Below are positions 13,903-23,680 of a stretch of DNA of 64,000 nt, piece after piece. The position numbers and the translations under genes were made by a program. The DNA is taken from the NCBI GenBank assembly GCA_002189035.1, contig NEEC01000002.1:2914001-2978000 (forward strand). The letters run 5' to 3'. Every line of letters starts with the position of its first letter. Positions within the stretch are counted from its first letter, which is position 1. The notes under the pieces are model-generated. The model worked only from the letters and a program-made list of their open reading frames with translations. It was not told the DNA's origin and made no database searches. This DNA is from Utricularia gibba (taxonomy: Eukaryota; Streptophyta; Magnoliopsida; Lamiales; Lentibulariaceae).

Positions 13903-15052
13903 ATGGATTGTCTAACATCCGTCTCCGCAACGATCGTGCTCCCTCTCACGCGCCACCTGCACCACCATCGAAGCAGGCGAGTCAGATCTTTTTCCTTTAC
14001 ACGGAGCAAAACGGTTAACGGCAAACGAGGAGGTGTTCCGATGAACCGGAGAGTCGACTGTAGATCGAACCCGGGAAATGATCAGGAAGGAGGAAGCCGG
14101 CGTTGGAGAGATGAGGAATTGGAGAGAGCGCTGCGGTTGGACGGCGCGATCCCTGGAACTTCCGATGCGTTTGTCGAGCAAGTATCGTCACGCGCTTATG
14201 ATATGCGGAGGCATCTCCATCAGAGCCTCGATAGCAGCAGTTATGACGGTGAGCTCCTCTTTTTCCTCCCTGCAACCCCTGAGAACTTATAATCCTAAAA
14301 CGGCCTGTGGCAATGATCATTGGGTTCCACAATAGCTTGAGCACTCTGTGATTGCTGCAGTGTTGGAGGCAAATCCATGGAGAGAGGCAACAAAGTCTGT
14401 TTATGTCCTTACCCACCAGGAAAACCAGCTATGTACCATGAGAACTCGTCGAAATCGGAGGTTGCTCTGAGATTCATTCAAATATTTCTCTCGTTATTTT
14501 TACCGTTAAGCAGTTAAGAAAACATTTCTCTTGCAGAGAAGTCGAGAAGGAACTCGGGATTCTCTTCTCCAAGGGGGGAAGGTACGAAATCAGTCGAAAT
14601 CATCAGGTTCCAGCTCCAAATTTCAGATGTTGGTTGAAGATGTCAGAGAGGGTATACTTGTGAGTTCTCCCAATGTTGATTTCTGCGGTTGCAATTCGCT
14701 TTGAGAAGAAAGAACTTGAAACCAGCCTTCCTTCACGTTCCCTAAAAGGTATTCGAAGACGAAAATGAAGCTGCGAAATACTGTGACTTGCTTCAAGGAG
14801 GAGGTCAAAGCTGCGAAGGTGTTGCAGAGATAGACGCCACATCTGTAAGTAGAACACCACCAATCTCATTCCTCGTTCATAGCAAAGCATTTCTTCAGCC
14901 AAAAAAGTATGCAGGTTTTTGATCTGTGCCGGAGAAATAAAGCTCTTGCTGTTTTATTCCGCCGGGGAAGAACACCACCGCTACCTGAAAGCCTTAAACT
15001 CAACCTCGCTGCACGCAAGCGCTCCCTTGAAGACCAAGATGAATTAAACTGA
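13903..15052 (+). CDS. plant protein with DUF3110-like domain, one frameshift
   Basis: Five exons (13903-14248, 14361-14460, 14537-14659, 14749-14844, 14915-15052) encode about 267 residues. The N-terminus is rich in Ser, Arg and His and could be an organelle transit peptide. The middle and C-terminus contain SVYVLTHQENQLCTMRTRR, SEVEKELGILFSKGG, KFQMLVEDVREGIL and VFEDENEAAKYCDLL, then an FRRGRTPPLP segment and a Lys/Arg-rich end. The order fits the DUF3110 pattern seen in plants and cyanobacteria; the function is unknown. In exon 3 the frame changes at the run of six Gs (14573-14578): text before fits one frame, text after fits another, as if one G were missing. Codons are otherwise clean. 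Family call is from pattern memory. Confidence 0.7.
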
Positions 15053-15189
15053 AGAAGTAGTAAGATTCGTCCTTGGAAATTAATCTCCGCTGTCAATCGT
15101 ATAGCTGACTCCTGACTGTTACATCTCTAAAGCACTGATCCTCTTTGTGTCCGTGCCTCATCAGCTTTCAACAGCGCCGGCAAGGGGAA

Positions 15190-16435
15190 CTAGAGCCCCA
15201 AATCCCTCAACACTAACTCCACTTCTTCCACGACTCCTAGCTTCCTAAGCCACTTTGCAAGCGACATCGAAGCTTCTTCTCCGAGCACAACACCATCCCT
15301 CTCTAGTTCAACAAGCAGGTCTAATGCTTCCTTCAGCTTGTTTCCTTTTTCATGAGCTGCTATCACTAGAGCCACGCATTTGTCATTAGGTTCAACCCCT
15401 GCTCTCCTCATGTTTTCGAAAACAATGCAAGCTTCCCTGCCTCTGCCCGACTCAACATATGCATTCATGAGATGCCCACATACTCTTGCATCAGGAATGA
15501 TGCCCCGAGTTGCATTGCATCAAACACCCTCTGAGCCCCATCACCGTCACCCTCCCTCGAGTATGCTCTCAATAGAGCCTTGTAAACTTCACTCCCTGCA
15601 TAAATCTCAAGTTCTCCCATCTCCAGTAGCAACTTCTCCGCATCAGAGAGCCTTCCCGCCCTAACATAAGCCATGACCATCGCCCCATATGACCTTCGGT
15701 CTAACTGATCCCAAGCAGCTTCATCTCCTGGAACAAACTCTCAGCCTCTCAAAATCTCCCTTCTTGCTGTACATGTGAAGCAATGTGGTGAGCATCACCT
15801 GGTCGCACACGAACCCTTGCCATCATACATGTGAGTGTCTTCTCTGCTTCCTCTATCATGTTCCCCTTTGCGTGAGCATGTATTATCTTGGTGTAGTCAC
15901 GCACATTCGCCTCGAATGATTCTTCTGTCAAAGCATGTTCGGCAACCTAGAAATGCACCAAGAAACCAGCAAGTTCAAAGATGGATCAGTGGCATTCGTC
16001 TCTAGACACAGTCATACCTATTTTATCAACGACCAAAAACCAGACCTCCAAGTAAAGAGGATGATTCATCCGGCTCAGTTCTTTGAGAACCGAAAGCCAA
16101 TCAGCTCTTCTAGGGCTCGTACTCCTAACCCAGGCATCCAGCATTAGAGAAACACTCCCATTTTCAGGCGAATAGCAAATCATCTGTCTCATCAGCGCCT
16201 TAGAACGATTCGTCATCTTGAAGGCCAATTGGGAAATCGCCTCTGTTTGCTCCTGGGTGAAACCTGTCTTCACCCATTTGTATCTTGGGATCTTCGTCTC
16301 GCTCGCCTCCGCTGGCGCGAGATTGCCGTTCTCTTTCGACGCGCGGAGGACTTGATTTCTGCAGCAGAAAAATGGATGCTTCGGAAACCGGATTTCGCAT
16401 ACAAAAGAGGAGCTAAGAATGGGATACGCAGCCAT
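15190..16435 (-). CDS. pentatricopeptide repeat protein (At1g01970 type), frame broken four times
   Basis: A P-class PPR protein, likely an organelle RNA-binding factor. Exon 1 is 16435-16046 (start MAAYPILSSSF, an organelle-leader-like N-terminus, then the motif RYKWVKTGFTQEQTEAIS). Exon 2 is 15946-15190, starting VAEHALTEESFEANVRDYTK. PPR-like helix pairs follow (DYTKIIHAHAKGNMIEEAEK, SYGAMVMAYVRAGRLSDAEK, VYKALLRAYSREGDGDGAQR, MNAYVESGRGREACIVFENM) and the end is GVVEEVELVLRDLGL. In exon 2 the frame changes near 15814 (as two lost bases or one gained), 15745, 15707 and at the C run 15503-15506 (one lost base each). Conserved text resumes immediately after each. About 383 residues would be expected. 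Artefact or a recent pseudogene; I favour artefact. Confidence 0.8.
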
Positions 16436-17031
16436 CGAAAAGTTCCTCCTACACAGAGATGATAGATGACGATGAGGTTTAAGATGATGTGCTCTCGGGT
16501 AGAGATGGGCGTGTACGGGCTTTTCTGTATTTTTTGACACGGCCTGGCCCGCATAGTTTAGAGACCCAGCGGGCTCGTGCTAGCCCAAGCCACTCTAATC
16601 TCATGCTTTGCCGGACATTGTTACTATCGTACATAAAAGTTATGTCCAAGTTTACATATAATTACTGTTTGATTAATTAGCATATGTATATCAATCTTGT
16701 ATAATTATACTATTTTCATATTCATTTTTTAAACATATAAATGATATACATAAATAAAGAGAAAGATTAGTTATTTTATATTAATACATATTCAAATTTC
16801 TATTTTTAAATATTACTACATATTGTATATACCTAATTATATTACATTTAAATATATTAATATTCTATTATCAAACTACCTCTTAATCATCTAAATTAGT
16901 ACATTCTCTTGGAATACCATATCCCAATAATATTATCATTTTATTTGAAATAGTTCACACACTTTTTCATTGTTTTCTTGCAAGTATCCTCATCACCCCT
17001 GAGGAAGAAACCGCCGATGACACCACACAAA
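16436..17031. other. intergenic DNA between PPR promoter and CDC48B 3' end
   Basis: The first 150 bases belong to the PPR promoter and leader. The rest is AT-rich (about 16660-16960) with no coding signal or recognisable repeat ends. Confidence 0.5.
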
Positions 17032-19754
17032 TTAGTCCCAGAGAGCAGTAGTCGTAACGCAAGGTCTTGAAAGGAGATTCCGGACCTTTTCGTCGAACCG
17101 CGTTCGAGAAGACTTGGAGGGCATCTGCTTCTTCCTCCGAAACGAGGCATGTGACTGGATCTCTTCAGCAGTCAAAAGCGGTTTCAAGGACTTCATTACT
17201 GCCTTGAAGTGCCGGCTCGATACCGACGAGGATGCGATATCTTCCGAAGAGCATGATTACCGGCTTCTCGACATAGCCATTCCAGCTCGGCGCCGGTGCA
17301 GCGATCCGTCTCCTCCGCGATTTTCATGAGATCCACATCTGCTTCTACTTGCATTCTCCGCGTATGCACGCGGAGGATTTCGTATCGAGCTTCTACGTCG
17401 GGTGGTGGGACGTAAAGAACCTGTTGGATGTGCGATGAGAGGCATTGCTGTGGCGAACAAGAAATGATGGATGAAGTGAACTAACCAAGTCGAAGCGTCC
17501 AGGGCGCATGAGCGCAGAATCAATAGCATTTGGACGATTCGTAGCAGCCAAAACGAGGATCCCCTAAGCGAACAGAAAACCATGTAAGATCATGAAACTG
17601 GAAGCGCTGGGTAGGGTAGGGGATTGGTTTTCACCTTGGCCTGCTCCAAGCCGTCCATTTCAGTAAGCAAAGTTGACAGAAGTCTCTCTCCAACGGTTGA
17701 GCTCTTGTGTGAATTTGTTCCTCTGAAGTTTTCCTATCAGCTCGGTCAAAAAAGAAACATCTCTACATAAGCGGAGAAGTCTTACCTTTTCGCACCGACG
17801 ACATCAGCCTCATCAAAAAATATGATGCTTGGAGTAGCAAGTCTGGCTTTGCGGAACGTTTGGCGCAGCAAAGCCTCACCTTCACCAACATACATGTTGA
17901 AGAAATCTGCACCACTGACATAAGATGTGATTTGTATTTTGATGCTTGGACTTGAGAAATGAAAAGCCAGTCTCGGGAAAGGCAACTCTACCACAATGAG
18001 AAAAATGAAGCTTGTGCTCCACAAGCAGCAGCCTTAGCCAGGGTGGTTTTTGAGCAACCTGGTGGACCATGTAGAAGAATTCCACGAACGGGTGAGGCCC
18101 CAGCCTCGAAAAAGCTTCGGGATGCTTCAAAGGCCATTCAACCGCTTGCTGAAGTTTCTTCTGCACCCCAAATTGGATAATGTTAGCAGGCTTTAACACC
18201 AATGCTCACCTGTTGACGAGTCAATGGAAAAGGAAAACTACACACACCTTCAAGTCTTTTAGTCCCCCAATATCATCCCAGGAAACTTTGGGGACTTCAA
18301 CGGTAACGCCTCTTGTTATACTGGGACGAACTAATTCTCTAGCCCGGTACCAGTCATCCATGGTTATGATACAGTCGCTAGTTTCTTGGTGATCACCAGG
18401 TGAATTGCTGACTGCAGAAATGTTAGCCTCGCGACACAAAGCTTCCAAATCTGCCCCAGTGAAGCCCTTGCAAAAAGAAGCTACAGATTCTAGGCTGACA
18501 TTCGGAGCCATACGAGCATCCTCTTCACATACAGCTGATAATAAAAAAGGCATGAAAAATATTTACAAACTACTAATTTCTGAACAACAGCCATTACTTT
18601 TTAGAATTAAAAAAAAAGTTGCTTCGCAGGCTGATGTTAGAACTAATGACATGAGATGCAGGAATGAGATCATCTCAGAACCTGAAGTATTTGAACTCGC
18701 TCCTCTTCGTTAGGTAAAGAGACTTCAACCTCAAAATCAAAGCGTCCTGCACGTCTTAGCGCGGGATCAATCACATCCACCCTGAAGAATGAATATACCC
18801 TTTTATCCAGGTGCAAATACTTTGCGAAAAACATAAACAAGAAATGAAAAGTAGGCTGTTGAAATCCACCTATTCGTGGATGCAATGACTGCGACATGGG
18901 AACCGGATTCTGCCAGCAACCTGTTGTTGTCCATCAATACAATGAATTGTGAAGTAATGCGAACATCCTGCTCTCTCCTGCGTTAACAAATAAACTTACA
19001 TTTCAACTAGACTCATCAAACAACACCAACGGAAAAACAATGCCCTTTGTGAGGTATTACTACCTGGAGTCCCTCTTGGGGAAAAGTGCATCAATTTCAT
19101 CAATGAAGATAACGGAGATCTTGCCGGATTTTGAGCGAGAAAATGCCTCGGCAAAAGTATCGCGTAGAACTTTCTCACTTTCTCCAGCATGTGCTCTAAG
19201 AACTGAATCTGGGCTGTAAATGATAATCAACAAAGACATTAATTTTAGCCAGAAAAAAAATGGCATTGAAGCAGCGCTGAAGTTCATAAAACGTAAATTC
19301 TTAGCTTAGACCAAGCACTGAAACTATCATCTAGCACAAGAAGCCAGGTTCCATTACCTAATAACAATCAAATGCGCATCACATTCGCGAACCACGGCTC
19401 GAACCAAGCTTGTCTGAATCGTAAAGCCGAAGTTAGTTGGCTCTTTTACAAGAATACTAGAGGTTTAAGTATTACCTTTCCCGTACCAGGAGGGCCGTAC
19501 AGAAGCAATCCACAGGGCCACTGAAGAATAATGAAAACAAATACGAGTAAACACCAAGAAAAATCCAATTTATCGATTGCGGAAACTAAGCGACAGCGTC
19601 GAAGAATGAATAGCAGCACCCTGAGGCCAAGTTTTCGCGCCTCTTTGGAGTATAACACAGGATAAATAATATACTCTCGGAGAGTTCGTAAAGCTTCCGA
19701 GTTACCGGCTATTTCCTCCTCCGCCGTCCTCACGGTGGCGCCTACGGCGTTCAT
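17032..19754 (-). CDS. CDC48B: AAA-ATPase, cell division control protein 48 homolog B, frame broken three times
   Basis: A type II AAA+ ATPase with two ATPase domains; CDC48 proteins unfold or segregate ubiquitinated clients. Twelve exons on the minus strand: 19754-19620, 19520-19476, 19413-19358, 19213-19064, 18977-18870, 18781-18682, 18534-18248, 18160-17992, 17914-17786, 17722-17635, 17563-17486, 17420-17032, about 578 residues. D1 shows Walker A GPPGTGK, Walker [13 protein letters not shown] and arginine finger RRAGRFD. D2 shows Walker A GPPGCSK (in a second frame), [10 protein letters not shown] and MRPGRFDL. The GPPGCSK form and C-terminus match CDC48B rather than CDC48A. The frame shifts by one base in exon 7 (about 18509-18514), exon 8 (C run 18098-18101) and exon 12 (about 17244). 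Exon phases independently demand one extra base in exons 7 and 8. The start is the first ATG, 19754. Confidence 0.9.
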
Positions 19755-20022
19755 TTTCAAGCCGATCAACCAACAAGAAATGGCTAGTTCAAAATTCCCC
19801 AACTCCCCTCAATACCTAACGAGTAAATGGGCTCAAGGGAATTATTGGCCCAATAATAAGCCCAACAATAGTTTTGAACATCAGACCCATTGACTAACTT
19901 CTCGTCTGTTGAAAATTGACGATAGTCGTTTTTGTTTAGAATTCATTTCAGCCTTCATCGTTATCTTCTCGGAGCTGCAAAAAGGGAAGAGTTTTAGGTA
20001 AAGTTGATCTTCGAGTTTGTTC
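19755..20022. promoter_or_regulatory. divergent promoter, CDC48B / membrane protein
   Basis: 268 bases lie between two start codons pointing apart. ATGGGCTC, TTGGCCCAATAA and AAGCCCAAC motifs at about 19828-19868 resemble site-II elements found in promoters of growth-related plant genes. A shared promoter is inferred. Confidence 0.55.
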
Positions 20023-21003
20023 ATGGCTATGACGACTCAAAACCTGAATCTCATCGGATTACTCTCTGAAACGAAGCGCATAGTCAACGCCCACTCTCGC
20101 CACTTCCTGGCTCTCTCAGTTCTCTTCCTCCTCCCGCTTTCCTTCTCTGTTGTGGTTTACCCTTCACTATCGCGATCTCCTTTGATCGTTTCCCTACACC
20201 AGAGATCCATGCTGTTTGCTGAGTTTGATATGGGTCCGATTGAAAAACCCAGTTTGCTCCTGATGCTTTACGCCCTGTTTGTACTTCTTTTTTCCCTTTG
20301 CGGCATCGCTTCTATCACCTACAGCACCTTCCATGGATTCTACGGCAGGCCGGTGAAATTCGTAGCCTCTATTAAATCCATCATCTTTTCATTCTTCCCA
20401 CTTGTTTCAACTGCGATTGTTGCAACTATAATTGTGGGATTGGTTGCTTTCTCCTTTTGGGGCTTCACGATGCTACTTTTTGTTGGGGTTTCGATGTTTG
20501 GGGTTGAAATTGATCTCACCAGCCCTTACACAATGGGGTTTATTGTTATAGTACTGGTTTGTCTAGCCGCGGCGGTGATTTACTTGAAAATTGAATGGTG
20601 TTTGTGGAATGTCGTGGTGATTGTGGAGTCCCGATGGGGTTTCTCTCCTTTGAAAAGAAGCTCATATTTGATTAAGGGGATGAAACGTTTGGCTCTAGGG
20701 ATGCTTACGCTTTTTGGATGTTTAACTGTTGTCTTGTCTTTGATGTTTGCAACTTTGCTTCCTAGTGAAGATGGGATTGAAGGGAGTTGGATCAGAAGTG
20801 CTTTCATTTTCCAGATAGTGATTTACACAGGCTTCCTGACAATCTTGATGCTTTACAATGTGGCTGCAATCACTGTTCTGTTCATGCATTGTAAAGCGTT
20901 GCATGGAGAGCTGGCTATCGAGATTGCAGAAGAGTTCTCCAGGGAGTATATAAGTTTACCTTTTGATGATGGGAAAGTTCCTCATGTTGTCTACGTTGTT
21001 TAG
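20023..21003 (+). CDS. plant multi-pass membrane protein of unknown function
   Basis: An intact single-exon gene of 326 residues. After a short polar N-terminus (MAMTTQNLNLIGLLSETKRI) there are about six hydrophobic segments: HFLALSVLFLLPLSFSVVV, SLLLMLYALFVLLFSLC, VSTAIVATIIVGLVAFSFW, GFIVIVLVCLAAAVIYL, LALGMLTLFGCLTVVLSLMF and IVIYTGFLTILMLYNVAAI. Loops contain FHGFYGRPVKF and RWGFSPLKRSSYLIKG. The C-terminus is acidic and soluble, with EIAEEFSREYISLPFDDG. The pattern matches a plant-wide family of uncharacterised membrane proteins. Clean codon structure and length argue for a real gene. Membrane location is inferred from hydrophobicity; the function is unknown. Confidence 0.85.
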   Translation: MAMTTQNLNLIGLLSETKRIVNAHSRHFLALSVLFLLPLSFSVVVYPSLSRSPLIVSLHQRSMLFAEFDMGPIEKPSLLLMLYALFVLLFSLCGIASITYSTFHGFYGRPVKFVASIKSIIFSFFPLVSTAIVATIIVGLVAFSFWGFTMLLFVGVSMFGVEIDLTSPYTMGFIVIVLVCLAAAVIYLKIEWCLWNVVVIVESRWGFSPLKRSSYLIKGMKRLALGMLTLFGCLTVVLSLMFATLLPSEDGIEGSWIRSAFIFQIVIYTGFLTILMLYNVAAITVLFMHCKALHGELAIEIAEEFSREYISLPFDDGKVPHVVYVV

Positions 21004-22507
21004 AGACTTAAGAACTAATCGTCTCAGGCTTGTACTGGTTACAGGGTTGTTGTACAGTGTACCATGACCAAGATTTGTAAACTTACTTTAGTTGATTAAA
21101 GGAGTATGTTTGGAACATCTTGTTGCTTATTTACATGTAAAACACAGGTCTTGGGCGTATTTTGAGCTCGGAATCTTTTTATCTGAAACACTTGATGTTG
21201 CTCCCATCTTGATTTGCCAGACAGCCTTCCATATAGTCGCCTTTGGAAAAGCTAGATGAATGGTTGAGACTGCTTTTCTGGGAATTGGTATTGGTTTCAC
21301 GGAGTTCTGCCTCGATTGTTAACTGATAAACAGGTGTAAGAACCCGACAGCAATAGGGCTGCTGCTTCGCTCCGAAATGGGAGTATGCTTCTTACCCTCT
21401 CGATGTCGCAGCCTGGCTTCTACAGACATAAGATCGATCAGGTTAGTGATGGTGTTTTCAAAGCGATTACTTTCCTTGAGAGTATGCGCAAGCAAGCTCT
21501 CTTAAACTCGCCCTGGAGTGGAGTGCCCCTTTACAACTTTCTTCCCGTATCTTCTCCACCTTTAGCCATCAATCATCTGGTAGATCAACTTGGGGGATCC
21601 AGAAAACTGGTCATCGTTTCTCACATGAATGTGAAAATTTGGCCAAGTGGTGTGTGTACAACGATTTGGGGGCTCTGGAAGGGGTTCCACTTTCCACCAT
21701 CAGATGATTATGCTCCAGGCTCCGCAGTCCTTGTCAAGCATTCGCTTAATCGGTGTGTACTCGGTATAACTCATGCATTCGGGTCCAAACCAGTGCAGGC
21801 ATATCTCGTTTGCCTCATCGACTCTGGCATCAGCAACCAAAAGTGCAATTCTTCTAAAATTTGCCTCATACTCCTCAGGCCATGTAGAACGCTCCTCAAG
21901 AATCGCTTTCGTGGGACACTTTTTTTTTTTTTTTCCCAGAAGAGGCAGGAAAAGGTGAAGCTCCATTAAAGTTACAGTGAACATGGCTTACAGTGGGAGT
22001 ATCACATTGTACACGACAAATTTGTCCTGGGAAATGGATGGACACTAAAACCTATACCATGTTGTAGAGAAATACGGACGAAGTTATTGAAGAAACAAGC
22101 GCATCCCTCCCCTGTTGGTTCAGGTGGGAAACGATAGGCGGCGACAGGTCTGGCAGGAGCTGTTTATCAACCCTATGGCGAAGCCTAGAGATTGTTGCAT
22201 GGGTTCTTGGAGGAACGCCTGGTAAAATTCTGAAAGAATCCCCCTTCAATGAAGCCCAATCAAACACAGCCATAAGAATACAGTCACATCACATGGCAAC
22301 TCATATGTATTCAAGCACAATAGGCTAAATCCATCAAGCAAAATGTGTCCACAGCCAAATATGTCTACTTGGGATCACAAAGAAGGAAAGAAACATAAGC
22401 AAAGCAAACGAGAAAAAGAAAGTCTTGTTGTTGATGGTTAAGCCATTTTCATAAAAAGGATCATGCTTCAATGACCGATAATAGCATGTGCAGCCAGGCC
22501 TGCGATC
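21004..22507. other. region with two unrecognised minus-strand open frames
   Basis: After the membrane-protein 3' end, minus-strand frames at 21984-21700 and 22273-22052 contain protein-like text (for example WPEEYEANFRRIALLVADAR followed by DEANEICLHWFGPECMSY). I cannot assign a family. Both end quickly, there is no clear exon joining, and a T17 run lies at 21919-21935. This may be a decayed gene. The last 200 bases include the eIF5A 3' untranslated region. Confidence 0.35.
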
Positions 22508-23680
22508 CTAAGCCTTCGGACCGATGTCCTTGAGGCCACAGATCTGCTCCTCGCCCATGGCAGCCATTACAGACACCACAAGATCCTTGCCTTCAGCAAA
22601 ACCATCCTTTATCTGCAAATTTTAACTCATGGTAAGAACAATGTAGAGGAAGGCTGCATATAAGAATAGGGTGTGAGCTCTGTTTTGGATTACCAGCGCC
22701 TATTCCGTAAATCTCTATAAGACACATAAAAAACCGTAATCTCACAGAAACATAATAAGGTCTCACAATCAAAAAGAAAAAGCAACACATGCTTTGCTAT
22801 AAATGAAAAGATAAAACCTGTTGAAGCAGGTTCTCATCAGTAGGAAGCCGGAGGTCATCCTTGGTGCCACCACTCTCGGTAAGCAAGCTCACCTAAATAA
22901 TATTCTCAAAAAGGATCATTAACAAGAACCAGAAAAGCAACACATAAAACCAAAATCAGTGAAGAGTGTCACATACAAAACCATCCTCAGAGATATCAAT
23001 AAGCTGGTAGTCAACGCGATTGACGTGTGGGACCTGTAGAAATACGGCTACATAAGTTATGCACGGTTAAAAACAGTGAGGTAGATGTGTCCAACGTGAA
23101 TAAGAGCATACATCACAGTTATGCGAGGAAGGAACAATATCTTCAAGCTTCTTGGAAGTAAAGATGTCAATGCCGACAAAGTGGCATTTTGCGTGACCGT
23201 GCTTCCCAGTTTTGGAGGTAGAAACCTCGACAACCTGTAAGCTCACAAACAGGTTTGATTTAGATTAATCTAACAAATGGAAAAATACACCAAGAAAAAA
23301 AAAACCTTTTAAACTACTGATGCACAGGCCATGAAATACAATGAAGAAGACGAAAACAACGATGCCATATTTTTCCCAATTCTTCTCATATAAGAAACCA
23401 GTACGTGGAGAAGCTTAAAATTGAATACCAAGTTTTTATCTGGATAAAAAACCAATCCCAATTCACAGATCTCAGACACGACAGCCCCGCCAATAAATTC
23501 AAAATTGGCGACAAGGAAATAGTGAAGATCAAAACGAACGAATTTAGCAACTAAGACCTTGCAGGGGCGACCCTTGATAACAATGTAGCCGTTCTTGCGG
23601 ATCGTCCCCGCCTGCTGGGGGTACGTTTTGGAGGCTCCAGCATCAGCCTTAGACTCGAAGTGATGCTCCTCGTCGGACAT
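22508..23680 (-). CDS. eIF5A: eukaryotic translation initiation factor 5A
   Basis: The translation elongation factor that rescues ribosomes stalled on proline-rich sequences. It is the only protein family that receives hypusine. Five minus-strand exons (23680-23558, 23234-23112, 23033-22977, 22892-22818, 22612-22508) join in frame to 160 residues, the usual length. It starts [15 protein letters not shown], and the hypusination loop [12 protein letters not shown] carries the lysine to be modified. The C-terminal OB-fold includes [19 protein letters not shown] and ends GLKDIGPKA. All splice sites are canonical. No lesions. Confidence 0.98.

Noticed and set aside
21385-21969. 194-codon plus-strand open frame
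   Set aside because: Low-complexity ending, no family resemblance, opposite to better minus-strand text.
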